NCBI GenBank assembly: GCA_949288715.1 | Contig: CASELH010000021.1 | Location: 1-64,000 of the forward strand | Origin: an uncultured Bacteroides sp. | GTDB taxonomy: Bacteria > Bacteroidota > Bacteroidia > Bacteroidales > Bacteroidaceae | Direction of reading: 5' to 3' | Length of the DNA: 64,000 nt | Part shown: piece after piece, positions 53,681 through 63,100 of the stretch | Layout of the letters: each line of letters begins with the position of its first letter | Position numbering within the stretch: the stretch's first letter is position 1 | Made by a program: the position numbers and the translations under genes | Notes under the pieces: model-generated | The model's database searches: none | Told to the model about the DNA's origin: nothing | What the model saw: the letters and a program-made list of their open reading frames with translations, nothing else

Positions 53681-54283
53681 ATGGATACAAATGTGAAATT
53701 CCCGGAATACGTGGTGCTGGTCGATGCCGCTTTCCTGCAAAGTGCGGTGCGCGATGTGCGTCGCGTCATGAGCCTTCGGCTTGGGCGACAGCTTCCTCTT
53801 TTGGACTTGCCCATGTGGCTTACCTGCCTGCTGCTGGATGCCGGCGTGCGCGGTGCGGATAATGAAGTGCAAATCCTCTTGGCTGATAGCGACGGCCGGC
53901 AAGGTGCGTGGGAAGCGTGCCACCCTTCTACACCTGGGGAGGTAGATGGCAAAGCTTGCCGCACTGCGCTTGGTGAGCTGTCTTTTTCTGTTGTTTCAGC
54001 CGAGGGATTGGCTTCGTCTCAAAATCTGTATCACGACCTGATGAGGTTGGTGCTGAACGATGCTTCGGTAAGGCGTCTCTTGCTGGTGCCCGCTCCCGGC
54101 AAGGATGATTGGCAGGACGTGCTTCCCCAAATGCAGCAAGACCTTGGCTTGACTAATCAAGATTTGGCTGAACGTGTCTGCCTCTTTAGCCTGGAACCGC
54201 CCCGTCAAACTTTGCTTTGCCCTTGGTTGCCGTTGGTTTACTCGCTGGCTCACGTCTTTGGTATGCAGGAAGATGAATTTTAA
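53681..54283 (+). CDS. Conserved unknown protein (about 200 residues)
   Basis: I cannot name the family with certainty. The protein is soluble, with no signal or membrane segments. It begins MDTNVKFPEYVVLVDAAFL, a strand followed by a helix, which is a Rossmann-like opening, and continues with LLLVPAPGKDDW and VYSLAHVFGMQEDEF. An upstream ATG at 53636 would add 15 hydrophobic residues. It is divergent from clpB, and a long inverted repeat follows its stop codon. Confidence 0.7.
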   Translation: MDTNVKFPEYVVLVDAAFLQSAVRDVRRVMSLRLGRQLPLLDLPMWLTCLLLDAGVRGADNEVQILLADSDGRQGAWEACHPSTPGEVDGKACRTALGELSFSVVSAEGLASSQNLYHDLMRLVLNDASVRRLLLVPAPGKDDWQDVLPQMQQDLGLTNQDLAERVCLFSLEPPRQTLLCPWLPLVYSLAHVFGMQEDEF

Positions 54284-54295
54284 GAAGTAGTCAGT

Positions 54296-54390
54296 AGATA
54301 GTAATCAGTAGTTAGTTAGAATGCTTTAAATTAGTTTCTTCCACCACGCCCTTCCTACTGGTTGCCACTACTAACTACTGATTACTATCT
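54296..54390. repeat. 20-bp perfect inverted repeat made of AGTA/TAGT words
   Basis: Arms at 54296-54315 and 54371-54390 are perfect inverted copies. Each consists of near-repeats of TCAGTAG, TAGTTAG and TAGATAG. Further words of the same kind extend to 54287 and 54429. The element fills the gap between the unknown gene and the LysR gene. Confidence 0.88.
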
Positions 54391-54442
54391 ACTATCTACT
54401 AACTACTATTTACTGACTACCAACTACTGAATTCTAAACATA

Positions 54443-55324
54443 ATGAACGATTTCCGCCTGAAAGTCTTCCAGTCCGTAGCCCGCAACCTGAGCTTCACGA
54501 AAGCGGCGCGCGAACTGTGTGTCAGTCAGCCGGCCATCACCAAGCATGTGCAAGAGCTGGAGGCCGCCTATGGCATGCGTCTTTTCGAGCGCCAAGGCAG
54601 CCGCATTGCGCTTACAGATGCCGGCCGCCTGTTGCTGGAGCACTGCGAGCACATTCTGGACGGCTACCGCCATCTGGAATTTGAAATGAACCTCCTGCGC
54701 AACCGCTGTGCCGGCGAGCTTCGTCTGGGTGCCAGTACTACCATTGCCCAATATGTACTGCCTCCCGTCCTGGCACGTTTTACCCGCAGGTTTCCCCAAG
54801 TACACCTCTCGTTGTTGAACGGCAATTCGCGTGAAGTGGAAATAGCCTTGCAGGAAGGCCGCATCGACCTGGGGCTGGTGGAAGGCATCCACCGCCAGCC
54901 GGGCTTGAAGTACACACCCTTTTTGCAAGACGAACTGGTGGCTGTGGTCAGCACCCGTGGCAAGCTCCGTGTGCCCGAAGAAATTATGCCCGGCGACCTG
55001 CCCCGTCTTCCGCTGGTGTTGCGCGAAAAGGGGTCGGGTACGCTTGACGTCATTGGCCGGGCGCTGGAGGAGCATGGCATCAAGTTGTCCGACCTGCATG
55101 TGCTGATGTACCTGGGCAGCACCGAGAGCATCAAGCTGTTTTTGGAGCATGCCGACTGCATGGGCATTGTATCCGTCCGCTCCATCAGCCGCGAGTTGGC
55201 CGAAGGCCGCCTGCGGGTGGTCGAGGTAGAAAGCATGCCGATGCACCGCGATTTTTGCTTTGTCCGCCTGCAAGGCCAGGAAGGCGGCTTGGCGCAAACC
55301 TTCGAGCTGTTTGCGGTGAGTTAA
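54443..55324 (+). CDS. LysR-family transcriptional regulator
   Basis: A 293-residue regulator. The winged helix-turn-helix fills residues 3-62 (FQSVARNLSFTKAARELCVSQPAITKHVQELE). A periplasmic-binding-protein-like effector domain follows from about 90 (GELRLGASTTIAQYVLPPVLARF, DLGLVEG). The opening resembles CysB/YeiE-type regulators. A YeiH-family transporter gene lies 1 kb downstream on the same strand. LysR regulators next to yeiH are common, so control of that gene is likely, although a GNAT gene and a large repeat come between. Confidence 0.92.
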   Translation: MNDFRLKVFQSVARNLSFTKAARELCVSQPAITKHVQELEAAYGMRLFERQGSRIALTDAGRLLLEHCEHILDGYRHLEFEMNLLRNRCAGELRLGASTTIAQYVLPPVLARFTRRFPQVHLSLLNGNSREVEIALQEGRIDLGLVEGIHRQPGLKYTPFLQDELVAVVSTRGKLRVPEEIMPGDLPRLPLVLREKGSGTLDVIGRALEEHGIKLSDLHVLMYLGSTESIKLFLEHADCMGIVSVRSISRELAEGRLRVVEVESMPMHRDFCFVRLQGQEGGLAQTFELFAVS

Positions 55325-55643
55325 ATGGGAATTTAGCGCGCGCAAGCGCGCTTTAATGAAGAATTAAGAATGAAGAATGATGAATTCTCAGGGATGCAGA
55401 TGCAATGGTAACTGAATTCCCCTCCTCCTGGGAGGAGGGGTGGCACGAAGTGACGGGGTGGTAGGTTGTTATCACATCTTATTTTCAATAGGTTATATTC
55501 TACCTACCACCTCCCCTTCGGGTACTCCTCCTCCCAGGAGGAGGAGAATTCAGTTACTTTCCTAATTCTTCATTCTTAGTTCTTCATTCTTCATTTCGGG
55601 GCTACGCCCCGATAAATTATCATTTCTAAATGTATAACTATTC
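55325..55643. repeat. Nested inverted-repeat region between LysR and GNAT genes
   Basis: A 7-bp GC hairpin with a GCAA tetraloop at 55335-55352 follows the LysR stop. An outer inverted repeat of GAAGAATTAAG-type words pairs 55357-55380 with 55563-55594. An inner repeat pairs 55418-55476 with 55502-55557; its ends GTAACTGAATTC and GAATTCAGTTAC match perfectly. A 7-bp stem CGGGGC/GCCCCG lies at 55596-55612. There is no gene here. Confidence 0.85.
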
Positions 55644-56168
55644 ATGGATAAGCAAAAAGTACACATCAGGGCAGTGAAGCCGGAAGATATTCCTGCCATA
55701 ACACAGATTTATAATGAATACATTCTGCACAGTGTGGCCTCTTTCGAGGTGGAGGCAGTGACAGAGGCCGAGATGTTGCGCCGTATGCAGGGCATTGTGC
55801 CTGCCTGTCCTTACTTTGTGGCAGAGGTCGATGGCAAGGTGGCGGGCTATTGCTATGCCCACCCGTGGAAAGAACGTCCTGCTTATTGCCATACGTTGGA
55901 GACAACCATTTACTTGGCGCCTGCCTATACAGGCAAGGGCATAGGCCGGTTGCTGATGGAGCGCCTCATGGCGGAGTGTCGCGCGATGCCCGGTTGCCAT
56001 GCCTTGGTGGCTTGCATCACGGCGGAAAACGAAGCCAGTTGTGCCCTCCACCGCAAGCTGGGCTTCCAGCAAGTGTCGTGCTTCAAGGCTGTGGGGCGCA
56101 AGTTCGGGCGATGGCTCGATGTAGTAGACTACGAGTTTGTGTACTCGGAAACTTTGCCGGCAGAATAA
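55644..56168 (+). CDS. GNAT acetyltransferase (phosphinothricin acetyltransferase-like)
   Basis: A 174-residue acetyl-CoA-dependent enzyme of the Pat/YncA group. Marks are VHIRAVKPEDIPAITQIYNEYI, FEVEAVTEAEM, GYCYAHPWKERPAY, ETTIYLAPAYTGKGIGRLLMERL (acetyl-CoA loop) and the closing LHRKLGFQQVSCFKAVGRKFGRW. Members acetylate amino-acid-like toxins or methionine sulfone/sulfoximine; the true substrate is unknown. It starts after a long inverted-repeat region and precedes the YeiH gene by 111 bp. Confidence 0.9.
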   Translation: MDKQKVHIRAVKPEDIPAITQIYNEYILHSVASFEVEAVTEAEMLRRMQGIVPACPYFVAEVDGKVAGYCYAHPWKERPAYCHTLETTIYLAPAYTGKGIGRLLMERLMAECRAMPGCHALVACITAENEASCALHRKLGFQQVSCFKAVGRKFGRWLDVVDYEFVYSETLPAE

Positions 56169-56222
56169 CTTTAGGTTATAGCCTATAGGGAGAAACGATT
56201 GGCGTATCTGCGTGTCCTGCCT

Positions 56223-56230
56223 TATCTTTG
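56223..56230 (+). promoter_or_regulatory. -7 element of the yeiH-like gene
   Basis: TATCTTTG followed by CACCC fits the -7 motif, 50 bp upstream of the YeiH start. Confidence 0.6.
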
Positions 56231-56279
56231 CACCCGCAAAAAAACGGAAATATTAAAACGAACATAAAGGTAAAGACGT

Positions 56280-57269
56280 ATGATGACAATGTTGCAAGCG
56301 CGCAGAAAAGCAATCTATGTAGGGTTGGTAGCCCTGCTTCTGATATTCCTGTTGTTGGACTATGTGCCCGGTCTGTCGGCCTATGCCGCGTGGGTCACTC
56401 CGCCGGTAGCTCTGTTTCTGGGGTTGGCTTTCGCCTTGGTGTGCGGGCAGGCACATCCCAGGTTCAATAAAAAAATGTCCAAGTACTTGTTGCAATACTC
56501 CGTGGTAGGGCTTGGCTTCGGCATGAACCTGCACGCCTCGCTGGCTTCGGGCCGTGAGGGCATGGAGTTTACCATCCTGTCGGTCTTCGGCACCCTGCTG
56601 ATAGGCTGGGTGATAGGGCGTAAGCTGCTGAAGGTGGGTCGCGACACGTCGTACCTCATCAGTTCGGGTACTGCCATTTGCGGCGGCAGTGCCATTGCGG
56701 CAGTAGGTCCTGTGCTGCGGGCCAAGGATAGCGACATGTCGGTGGCACTGGGCACCATCTTCGTGCTCAATGCCATTGCCCTGTTCATCTTCCCCGTTGT
56801 CGGCCATGCGCTGGGCATGAGCCAGCAAGACTTTGGCACATGGGCAGCCATTGCCATCCACGACACCAGCTCGGTGGTGGGCGCGGGGGCGGCCTATGGA
56901 GAAGAAGCGCTACGCGTGGCCACCACCATCAAGCTGACCCGCGCGTTGTGGATTATTCCCGTAGCCATCCTCACCTCGTTCATCTTCAAAAGCAAAGGGC
57001 AGCGTGTCAGCATCCCCTGGTTCATCTTCTTCTTTATCCTCGCCATGGTGTTCAACACCTATGTGCTTGGCACCTCCGCCACGGGCATTGCCATTGGCAA
57101 TGGCATCAACGACCTTGCCCGCAAGATGCTGACCGTTACGCTGTTCTTCATTGGCGCCTCCCTGTCGCGCGACGTGCTTCGCACCGTAGGCCTCCGTCCG
57201 CTGGTGCAGGGCGTACTGCTGTGGGTGGTCATCAGCCTGGGCACGCTGGGGTACATCTATTGGCGGTGA
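56280..57269 (+). CDS. YeiH-family putative sulfate exporter
   Basis: A 329-residue inner-membrane protein with about ten hydrophobic helices (PF03601, formerly UPF0324). Conserved pieces are FALVCGQAHPRFNKKMSKYLLQYSVVGLGFGMNL, SSGTAICGGSAIAAVGPVL and GTWAAIAIHDTSSVVGAGAAYGEEALRVATTIKLTRALWI. Family members are named putative sulfate or sulfite exporters, but the transported ion is not proven. The nearby LysR gene fits the common yeiE-yeiH pairing. Confidence 0.9.
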   Translation: MMTMLQARRKAIYVGLVALLLIFLLLDYVPGLSAYAAWVTPPVALFLGLAFALVCGQAHPRFNKKMSKYLLQYSVVGLGFGMNLHASLASGREGMEFTILSVFGTLLIGWVIGRKLLKVGRDTSYLISSGTAICGGSAIAAVGPVLRAKDSDMSVALGTIFVLNAIALFIFPVVGHALGMSQQDFGTWAAIAIHDTSSVVGAGAAYGEEALRVATTIKLTRALWIIPVAILTSFIFKSKGQRVSIPWFIFFFILAMVFNTYVLGTSATGIAIGNGINDLARKMLTVTLFFIGASLSRDVLRTVGLRPLVQGVLLWVVISLGTLGYIYWR

Positions 57270-57587
57270 GGTAAATGGGAATTTAACTATGTGTTTACGA
57301 TGGCACGCAGATGACGCAGACGGGCGCAGATGACCGCAGATTCTTAAGGGCTGCGCCATGTATCTGTCATTCTGAACACAGTGAAGAATCTCCTATTATG
57401 TGAGAGATGCTTCACTAACGTTCAGCATGACGAAAAGAAAAAATCTGCGTAAATCTGCGCTCGTCTGCGTCATCTGCGTGCCAACAAAATGCACAACGCA
57501 GCCCGCTAAATTATCATTTGCTTTAACAATATTCCCTATCTTTCCAGGCTATTTCCCCCATTCTCTACCGTATCTTGTCCGTATTTC

Positions 57588-57674
57588 CTACGGTCCACCT
57601 CCGACCTAATACGCCGATGGATTATCGGACTTGTGTCGGACTTGTATCGGAGGAGAGTCGGAGGTGGTACGTAG
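57588..57674. repeat. 18-nt inverted repeat with 11-nt-phased TCGGA words
   Basis: Arms at 57588-57605 and 57657-57674 match at 16 of 18 positions, with a perfect 11-bp core CCACCTCCGAC/GTCGGAGGTGG. TCGGA occurs at 57625, 57636, 57647 and 57658, each 11 nt apart. The design resembles the element at 11602-11694 although the sequence is unrelated. Confidence 0.85.
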
Positions 57675-57926
57675 TTGAAGTGTGTTTGTTGCGGCAATAT
57701 ATTGAATTATAGGTGGTTACGCATGTTTATCGGGATGTTTTTTGTAAGAAAAAGAGAATTATAGAAGTTTTTCATGTAAGTATTTTTGCTATTGTGCTGT
57801 GAGTAATGTCTGAATTTTAATATGTTTACATTCCAAAGAGGATAACGGTAGTGCATAGCGGTTACTTCGGTTGTGGCTTGCTGAAGTATTTTGGAGAGAG
57901 CAGCAAATAATTTACCCTTTTTTATA

Positions 57927-57934
57927 TAACTTTG
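57927..57934 (+). promoter_or_regulatory. -7 element of the ECF sigma gene
   Basis: TAACTTTG fits the -7 motif and predicts a start near 57941. This rules out in-frame starts before that point and leaves a leader of up to 110 nt. Confidence 0.55.
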
Positions 57935-58053
57935 CCTTGCATAATGTGCATGGCGGTTCTATGCGCGGCCTGTTTACCATGATAACAACCATGAACCTTC
58001 CACTCCTTATGCTTGAAGATAATAAGATAATACCAAATGTAGAAAAGTCCATC

Positions 58054-58626
58054 ATGTCTGCGGTTAAAAAACGAATAGACGAACACAAGTTAGTCCTCCG
58101 GTTGACAGAAGGAGATGAAGCCGCTTTCTGCGAATTGTATGCCATGTACAAAAGCCGGTTGATTTTTTTTGCCATGCGTTTCCTTAAGTCGCGCGAGTGT
58201 GCCGAAGATGTCTTCCAGGAAGTTTTCATACACATTTGGCAAAGCCGTCGGTTTATCGACCCCAATGCTTCATTTTCATCTTATTTATATACGATTGTCC
58301 GTAATCGGGTGTTGAACCAACTTCGTGACTTGGAAAATCATGACAAGCTGAAATCCCAGATACTGTCGCAAGCGGTGGATTGCAACAATGATGTGAAAGA
58401 TTATATATTAGCCAATGATTTGCAAGACTTGTTATCGGTCGCTTTGCAGCAACTCACGGCACGGCAACGTGAAATTTTCCGGATGAGCCGTGAGGAGCAG
58501 ATGTCGCACCGGGAGATAGCCGAGGCTTTGGGCATTTCGGTATACACTGTGCAAGAGCATATCACGTCTTCACTCCGCATCTTGCGTGCCTATTTGCAAA
58601 AGTATTCGGCCATGGGGCAGACTTGA
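58054..58626 (+). CDS. ECF sigma factor of the downstream PUL
   Basis: A 190-residue sigma-70 family factor of the Bacteroidetes PUL type. Region 2 contains ECAEDVFQEVFIHIWQSR and FSSYLYTIVRNRVLNQLR. Region 4 contains QLTARQREIFRMSREEQMSHREIAEALGISVYTVQEHI. I chose MSAVKKRIDEHKLVLRL because family members begin shortly before this point; in-frame ATGs at 57991 and 58009 are alternatives. It is followed by a FecR-type anti-sigma and SusC, the standard trans-envelope signalling set. Confidence 0.9.
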   Translation: MSAVKKRIDEHKLVLRLTEGDEAAFCELYAMYKSRLIFFAMRFLKSRECAEDVFQEVFIHIWQSRRFIDPNASFSSYLYTIVRNRVLNQLRDLENHDKLKSQILSQAVDCNNDVKDYILANDLQDLLSVALQQLTARQREIFRMSREEQMSHREIAEALGISVYTVQEHITSSLRILRAYLQKYSAMGQT

Positions 58627-58774
58627 TTCTGCTGTTAATTTGCTTGGATTGCTGGCAATGACTGCTAAAGTTTCCTAAATGCTCCCCCGGTAAGTACGGG
58701 TTGTTGTGTATTATTCATAAGGATGTAATAAGAAAGACATAGAATTGTAATGTGTTTATATTCTGATTTTGATT

Positions 58775-59761
58775 ATGGAGAAGAATAAAAAAATACAGTT
58801 TTGGCAACGCTATATAGACGGTCTGTATACGGCTGAAGATGTGGAAGAGTTGCGGAAGATGGAGCGGGATTCGCCTGCCGACGAATGGTTGGACGATGTA
58901 GCCAAAGAGGTATGGGAAGAGTCGGCCTTGCTGCCGCCTGATACAGACGTGGAGCGTGAAAGGCACAAGGAGGAAGCGCGTCGGCTGTTACGGCGAATCA
59001 ACCGGGACAGAAAAACGCTTTTCCGCCGGTGGGCCATTGCCTTAACCGGCGTGGCAGCCATGATTTGTTTGGTATGGGGCGGGCTGAAGTATTGGCATGT
59101 CGATAGCGGACAAAGTGTGATGTGGTTGGTCGCTGCCACTTCGTATGGTGAGCAGAAAGAAGTTATCCTGCCGGACAGCACGCGCTTGATATTGAATGCT
59201 TGTTCACAAGTCCGTTATCCCGACCGTTTTGTGGGGGAAAGCCGTAAGGTAGAGTTGGAGGGAGAAGGTTACTTCCAAGTAACGCACCGCGACGAACAGC
59301 CCTTTATTGTGGCCACTCAGGCTTTTGATGTGCTTGTACTGGGCACTTGCTTCAATGTGAAAGCCTATGCGCCGGATGAAATTGTATCCGTAGATGTGGA
59401 AAGCGGCAAGGTGCAGGTGGATTTGCCGGAAGCGATGATGCGCTTGAAGGCCGACGAGCAGATTTTGATTAACAGGCTTTCTGGCGAATACCGCAAGCAA
59501 CACCATGAGCAAGACGTTGCTGTATGGCGGAATGGTGGATTGCGTTTCGATGCTACGCCCATCCGCGATGTGGCGAAGGTATTGGAGCGCCGCTACAATT
59601 GCCGCATCACCTTTGCTGCCGGCCAAGAGTTCGATAACTTTATTTCCGGCGAACATGACAACCAAAGCCTGGAAGTGGTACTTCAATCCATAGAGTTCGT
59701 CAGTGGCATACACTACCGTGTCAACGGAAATCAAGTACTTTTATATAAAAATCCCCAATAG
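58775..59761 (+). CDS. FecR-family anti-sigma factor
   Basis: A 328-residue inner-membrane anti-sigma. The cytosolic N terminus (IQFWQRYIDGLYTAEDVEELRKM) binds sigma. One membrane helix lies at about residues 88-108. The periplasmic FecR domain includes TSYGEQKEVILPDSTRLILNACSQVRYP and the DUF4974 domain fills the last 75 residues (LRFDATPIRDVAKVLERRYNCRI). It would receive a signal from the STN domain of the SusC encoded downstream and release the sigma factor. Confidence 0.93.
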   Translation: MEKNKKIQFWQRYIDGLYTAEDVEELRKMERDSPADEWLDDVAKEVWEESALLPPDTDVERERHKEEARRLLRRINRDRKTLFRRWAIALTGVAAMICLVWGGLKYWHVDSGQSVMWLVAATSYGEQKEVILPDSTRLILNACSQVRYPDRFVGESRKVELEGEGYFQVTHRDEQPFIVATQAFDVLVLGTCFNVKAYAPDEIVSVDVESGKVQVDLPEAMMRLKADEQILINRLSGEYRKQHHEQDVAVWRNGGLRFDATPIRDVAKVLERRYNCRITFAAGQEFDNFISGEHDNQSLEVVLQSIEFVSGIHYRVNGNQVLLYKNPQ

Positions 59762-60105
59762 CAACATGGTTGAGGAAGGCCTGCTCTGGCATTACATAAC
59801 GATGTATGTATAAAAAATGTTAACCGTCCCCCTGTACTTCCTTTCGGGTGTGTATTACAGGCAAAGGCTCCTATTGCAAAATGGCTACAGGAGTTTTCAT
59901 TATTGTCTAACTAAAAAAGGAATTATATGAGAGCAGAGACTTAAATCTACTACAAAAAATAGAGGCAACTCCAAGAGCTACCTCTATACGTGTTGCAAAT
60001 GTTTCCCGTCATTCATCCGTTTCGACACTCGTATGTATAATCGGGGATAACATTGTGCCCTTTGTTTCTAATAATTTAATTAAACCATTAAAAACGTACA
60101 AAGTT
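59762..60105. other. Gap between FecR and SusC, with a probable terminator
   Basis: CTCCTATTGC (59869-59878) and GCTACAGGAG (59885-59894) pair at 8 of 10 positions and are followed by TTTTC, a probable terminator. ATAGAGG (59959-59965) and CCTCTAT (59981-59987) form a second hairpin. The susC promoter should lie after this; an ECF-type -35/-10 cannot be assigned with confidence. Only a 5-codon ORF is present at 59926, which I do not count as a gene. Confidence 0.5.
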
Positions 60106-63100
60106 ATGAATTATCTTTCGTCGTGGAAGAAGAAAAATAGAAATGTAAATTCATTTTTAGTTTTTTTGCTATTTGTATGTATATCCATTGCACCCGTGTG
60201 TGCACAGGAACAACATACTGAACGAATCACGCTGAATGTGGAGAATGCTGACCTGGAGCAGGTCTTGAAAGAGATAAGCAAGCAGACAGGCTTAAAGTTT
60301 TTCTATGATCAAGGCGTAGTGGACCGCTCGCCCAGCGTAACTATTCAGGTAGACAACGCTTCCGTTGCATCGGTTTTAGACAAGGTATCCACACAAACCG
60401 GACTAAGTTTCAATAGGAATCAAAATACAATTACGGTAGGCCAACCCAAAGCAGGTACTACGCCCGATACAGCCCCTAAGTTGAGAACCTTGAAGGGGCA
60501 AGTGGTCGATGCTTCCGGCATGTCGGTTATTGGCGCTAATGTGCTTGTCAAGGGAACTACTAATGGTGTGATAACCGATGTAGATGGAAACTATACATTA
60601 CAGAATGTACCTGAAGACGCAAAAATACAGATTTCTTATATAGGTTATCAGACCATAGAGTTTGCTGCTAGTGACCCTAAACTGGCAAGAGTGGCTTTGG
60701 CCGAAGATTCTGAGATGCTGGATGAGATCGTCGTAGTAGGCTATGGAGTACAGCGTAAAAGAGACGTTACTACTTCCATATCATCCATGAAAGCGAGTGA
60801 ATTGGCGGTTCCTGTGTCGAGTGTAGATCAGGCGATTGTGGGGAAAATGGCAGGTGTACAAGTGACGCAACCTAATGGTATTCCAGGTGGTGGTTTGACC
60901 ATTAAAGTAAGAGGCAGCGGCAGTATTACGGCTGGTACGGAGCCGCTGTATGTGGTTGACGGCTTCCCTATGTCTACTGAAGCAGGTGATGGAACCGGCC
61001 AGAAGGTGTCTCCTCTGAGTACCATTAATATGAACGACATTGAGTCGATAGAAGTGCTGAAAGATGCTTCTGCAGCTGCTATTTATGGTTCTCGTGGTGC
61101 CAATGGCGTGGTGATTATAACAACAAAAAGAGGCAAAGAGGGTAAAGACATGAAACCTACTATTCAATATGATGGCTATGTAGGTTTCCAGCAGCGCACG
61201 AAAAAGATTGATATGCTGAATGCTTATGAGTATGCGCAGTTGTCGTATGATGCACATAATAATGCTTATTTGGATCTTTTGGCCAGTAAGGGATTGGAAG
61301 GAAGCATAACGGACACCAATGAAGAACGCAATGTAAAGTTGGGAAATAAACCGGATGTCGTGAATCAGGCTTATTTGTTGCCACCCGAGATTATGCCTTA
61401 TATTAACGGTGAAAAGGGCTTGACAGACACGGATTGGCAAGATGAAGTGATGAGAACTGCAGTGACGCATAGTCACAATCTCTCTTTGTCTGGCGGGAAT
61501 CAGTCAGTAAGATATTTTATTTCGGGTAATTATGCCCGGGAAGAAGGCATTGTTATCGGGTCGGATTTCAGGCAGATGGGTGCCCGTGGTAAGGTAGATG
61601 TTAATTATAAGAAGTTTGCGTTTGGTACTAATCTGTCTTTTAATCATTCCCTTTATGACATTGTGCCTACAGAGGACCGCTTTAAGGAGGAAACGATTGT
61701 GGCCTCGGCTTTGGCCATGTCTCCTATAATGCCGGTTTATAATGCTGACGGCTCTTATAATTTTGATCAATACAGGTGGCAATATGCCCAGCCGCAGATT
61801 GTGAATCCGGTGGCTCTGGCTAACGAGAAAAAAGACCAGATGAAACGTTATCGTTTTTTGGGCAATGCTTATGGGGAGTATGAATTGCTTGACGGCTTGA
61901 AGTTCAGGACAAGTTTTGGTGTGGACTTTAACAGCTATAGCCGTTCTTATTATCGTCCGTCTACATTGCCTACCTCATTGAATCCTACGCCACCTTCTAT
62001 TCCGGAAGGCACTAAGCGGGATAAGAATCTGCTGAATTGGATTTGGGAAAATACGTTGTCTTACAATAAAACATTCCACAAGAATCATCAGGTTTCTGCT
62101 GTAGCAGGCTGGTCTGCACAGAAAGAATCGGTGAATTCTTCTCTGATTTCCGGTACAGGTTATCCCAATGACTTGGTGCATACAGTTAATGCAGCTACTT
62201 CTATTACCGATTGGGATGCAACGGCTTATGAGTGGTCTTTATTGTCTGCTTTGGCACGTGTGCAATATTCTTATAAAGGGAAATACATGCTTTCTGGTGC
62301 TTTGAGAGCTGATGCGTCATCTCGTTTCGGACAGAATAACCGCTGGGGTACCTTCCCCTCTGTTTCTGCTGGGTGGTATGTGAGTGAGGAAGATTTTATG
62401 AAAGCAACATCTTCTTGGCTGACATCATTGAAACTGCGTGCCAGCTATGGCGTCAGCGGCAATTTTAACATTGGTAATTATGAGTATTATGCTCTTTTAG
62501 GGCAGGCTAATTATGTATTGGGCAAAGGAGAAGGTGCATTGTCTAATGGATTGTATCCTTCGACGGCAGGGAATCCGGATTTAGGTTGGGAAAAAACTGC
62601 TATGTTCAACTTCGGTTTAGAATTTGGCTTGTTTGATATGCTGACGTTTGAACTGGATGTTTATACTAGTACTACCAGTGATATGCTGTTGGATGTGCCA
62701 GTAGCCGAATTCTCAGGTTTTAGTACTGTACCGATGAATATTGGTAAGGTTAAGAATAAAGGTGTTGAGTTCTCTTTATTTACCACCAATACATGGGGTG
62801 ATTTTACGTGGAATAATCGTTTTAATATTTCGGCTAATAGAAATGAAGTGGTAGACTTGGGCGGAGTTGATGAAATGATTACGACACAAGAAAGTGTGAC
62901 TTTTATAACCAAAGTAGGCGAGCCGATCGGTAATTATTATACGTTGGTAACCGATGGCGTTTTTGCCAATCAAGCGGAGATTGATAATTCTCAAGACCCG
63001 GATATTACTAAACGGGAGCATGCCCATGTAAGTGGGGCTAAACCTGGAGATTTCCGTTTCAAGGATATGGATGGCAATGGGGAAATTGATGAAAATGACC

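Larger units (their letters stand above)
57270..58053. repeat. Non-coding region with two large inverted-repeat elements
   Basis: 57304-57340 and 57447-57482 are inverted copies made of CGCAGA words about 10 nt apart. Between them 57366-57431 is a near-perfect inverted repeat whose partial copy is at 81-140. A second element at 57588-57674 carries TCGGA words 11 nt apart inside 18-nt inverted arms. 57675-57920 is AT-rich with nothing recognisable. A promoter follows at 57927. No gene is seen. Confidence 0.8.

Noticed and set aside
59926..59943. A 5-codon ORF upstream of the STN-SusC gene
   Set aside because: Too short to support as a gene, and no ribosome-binding site or conserved context decides for it.
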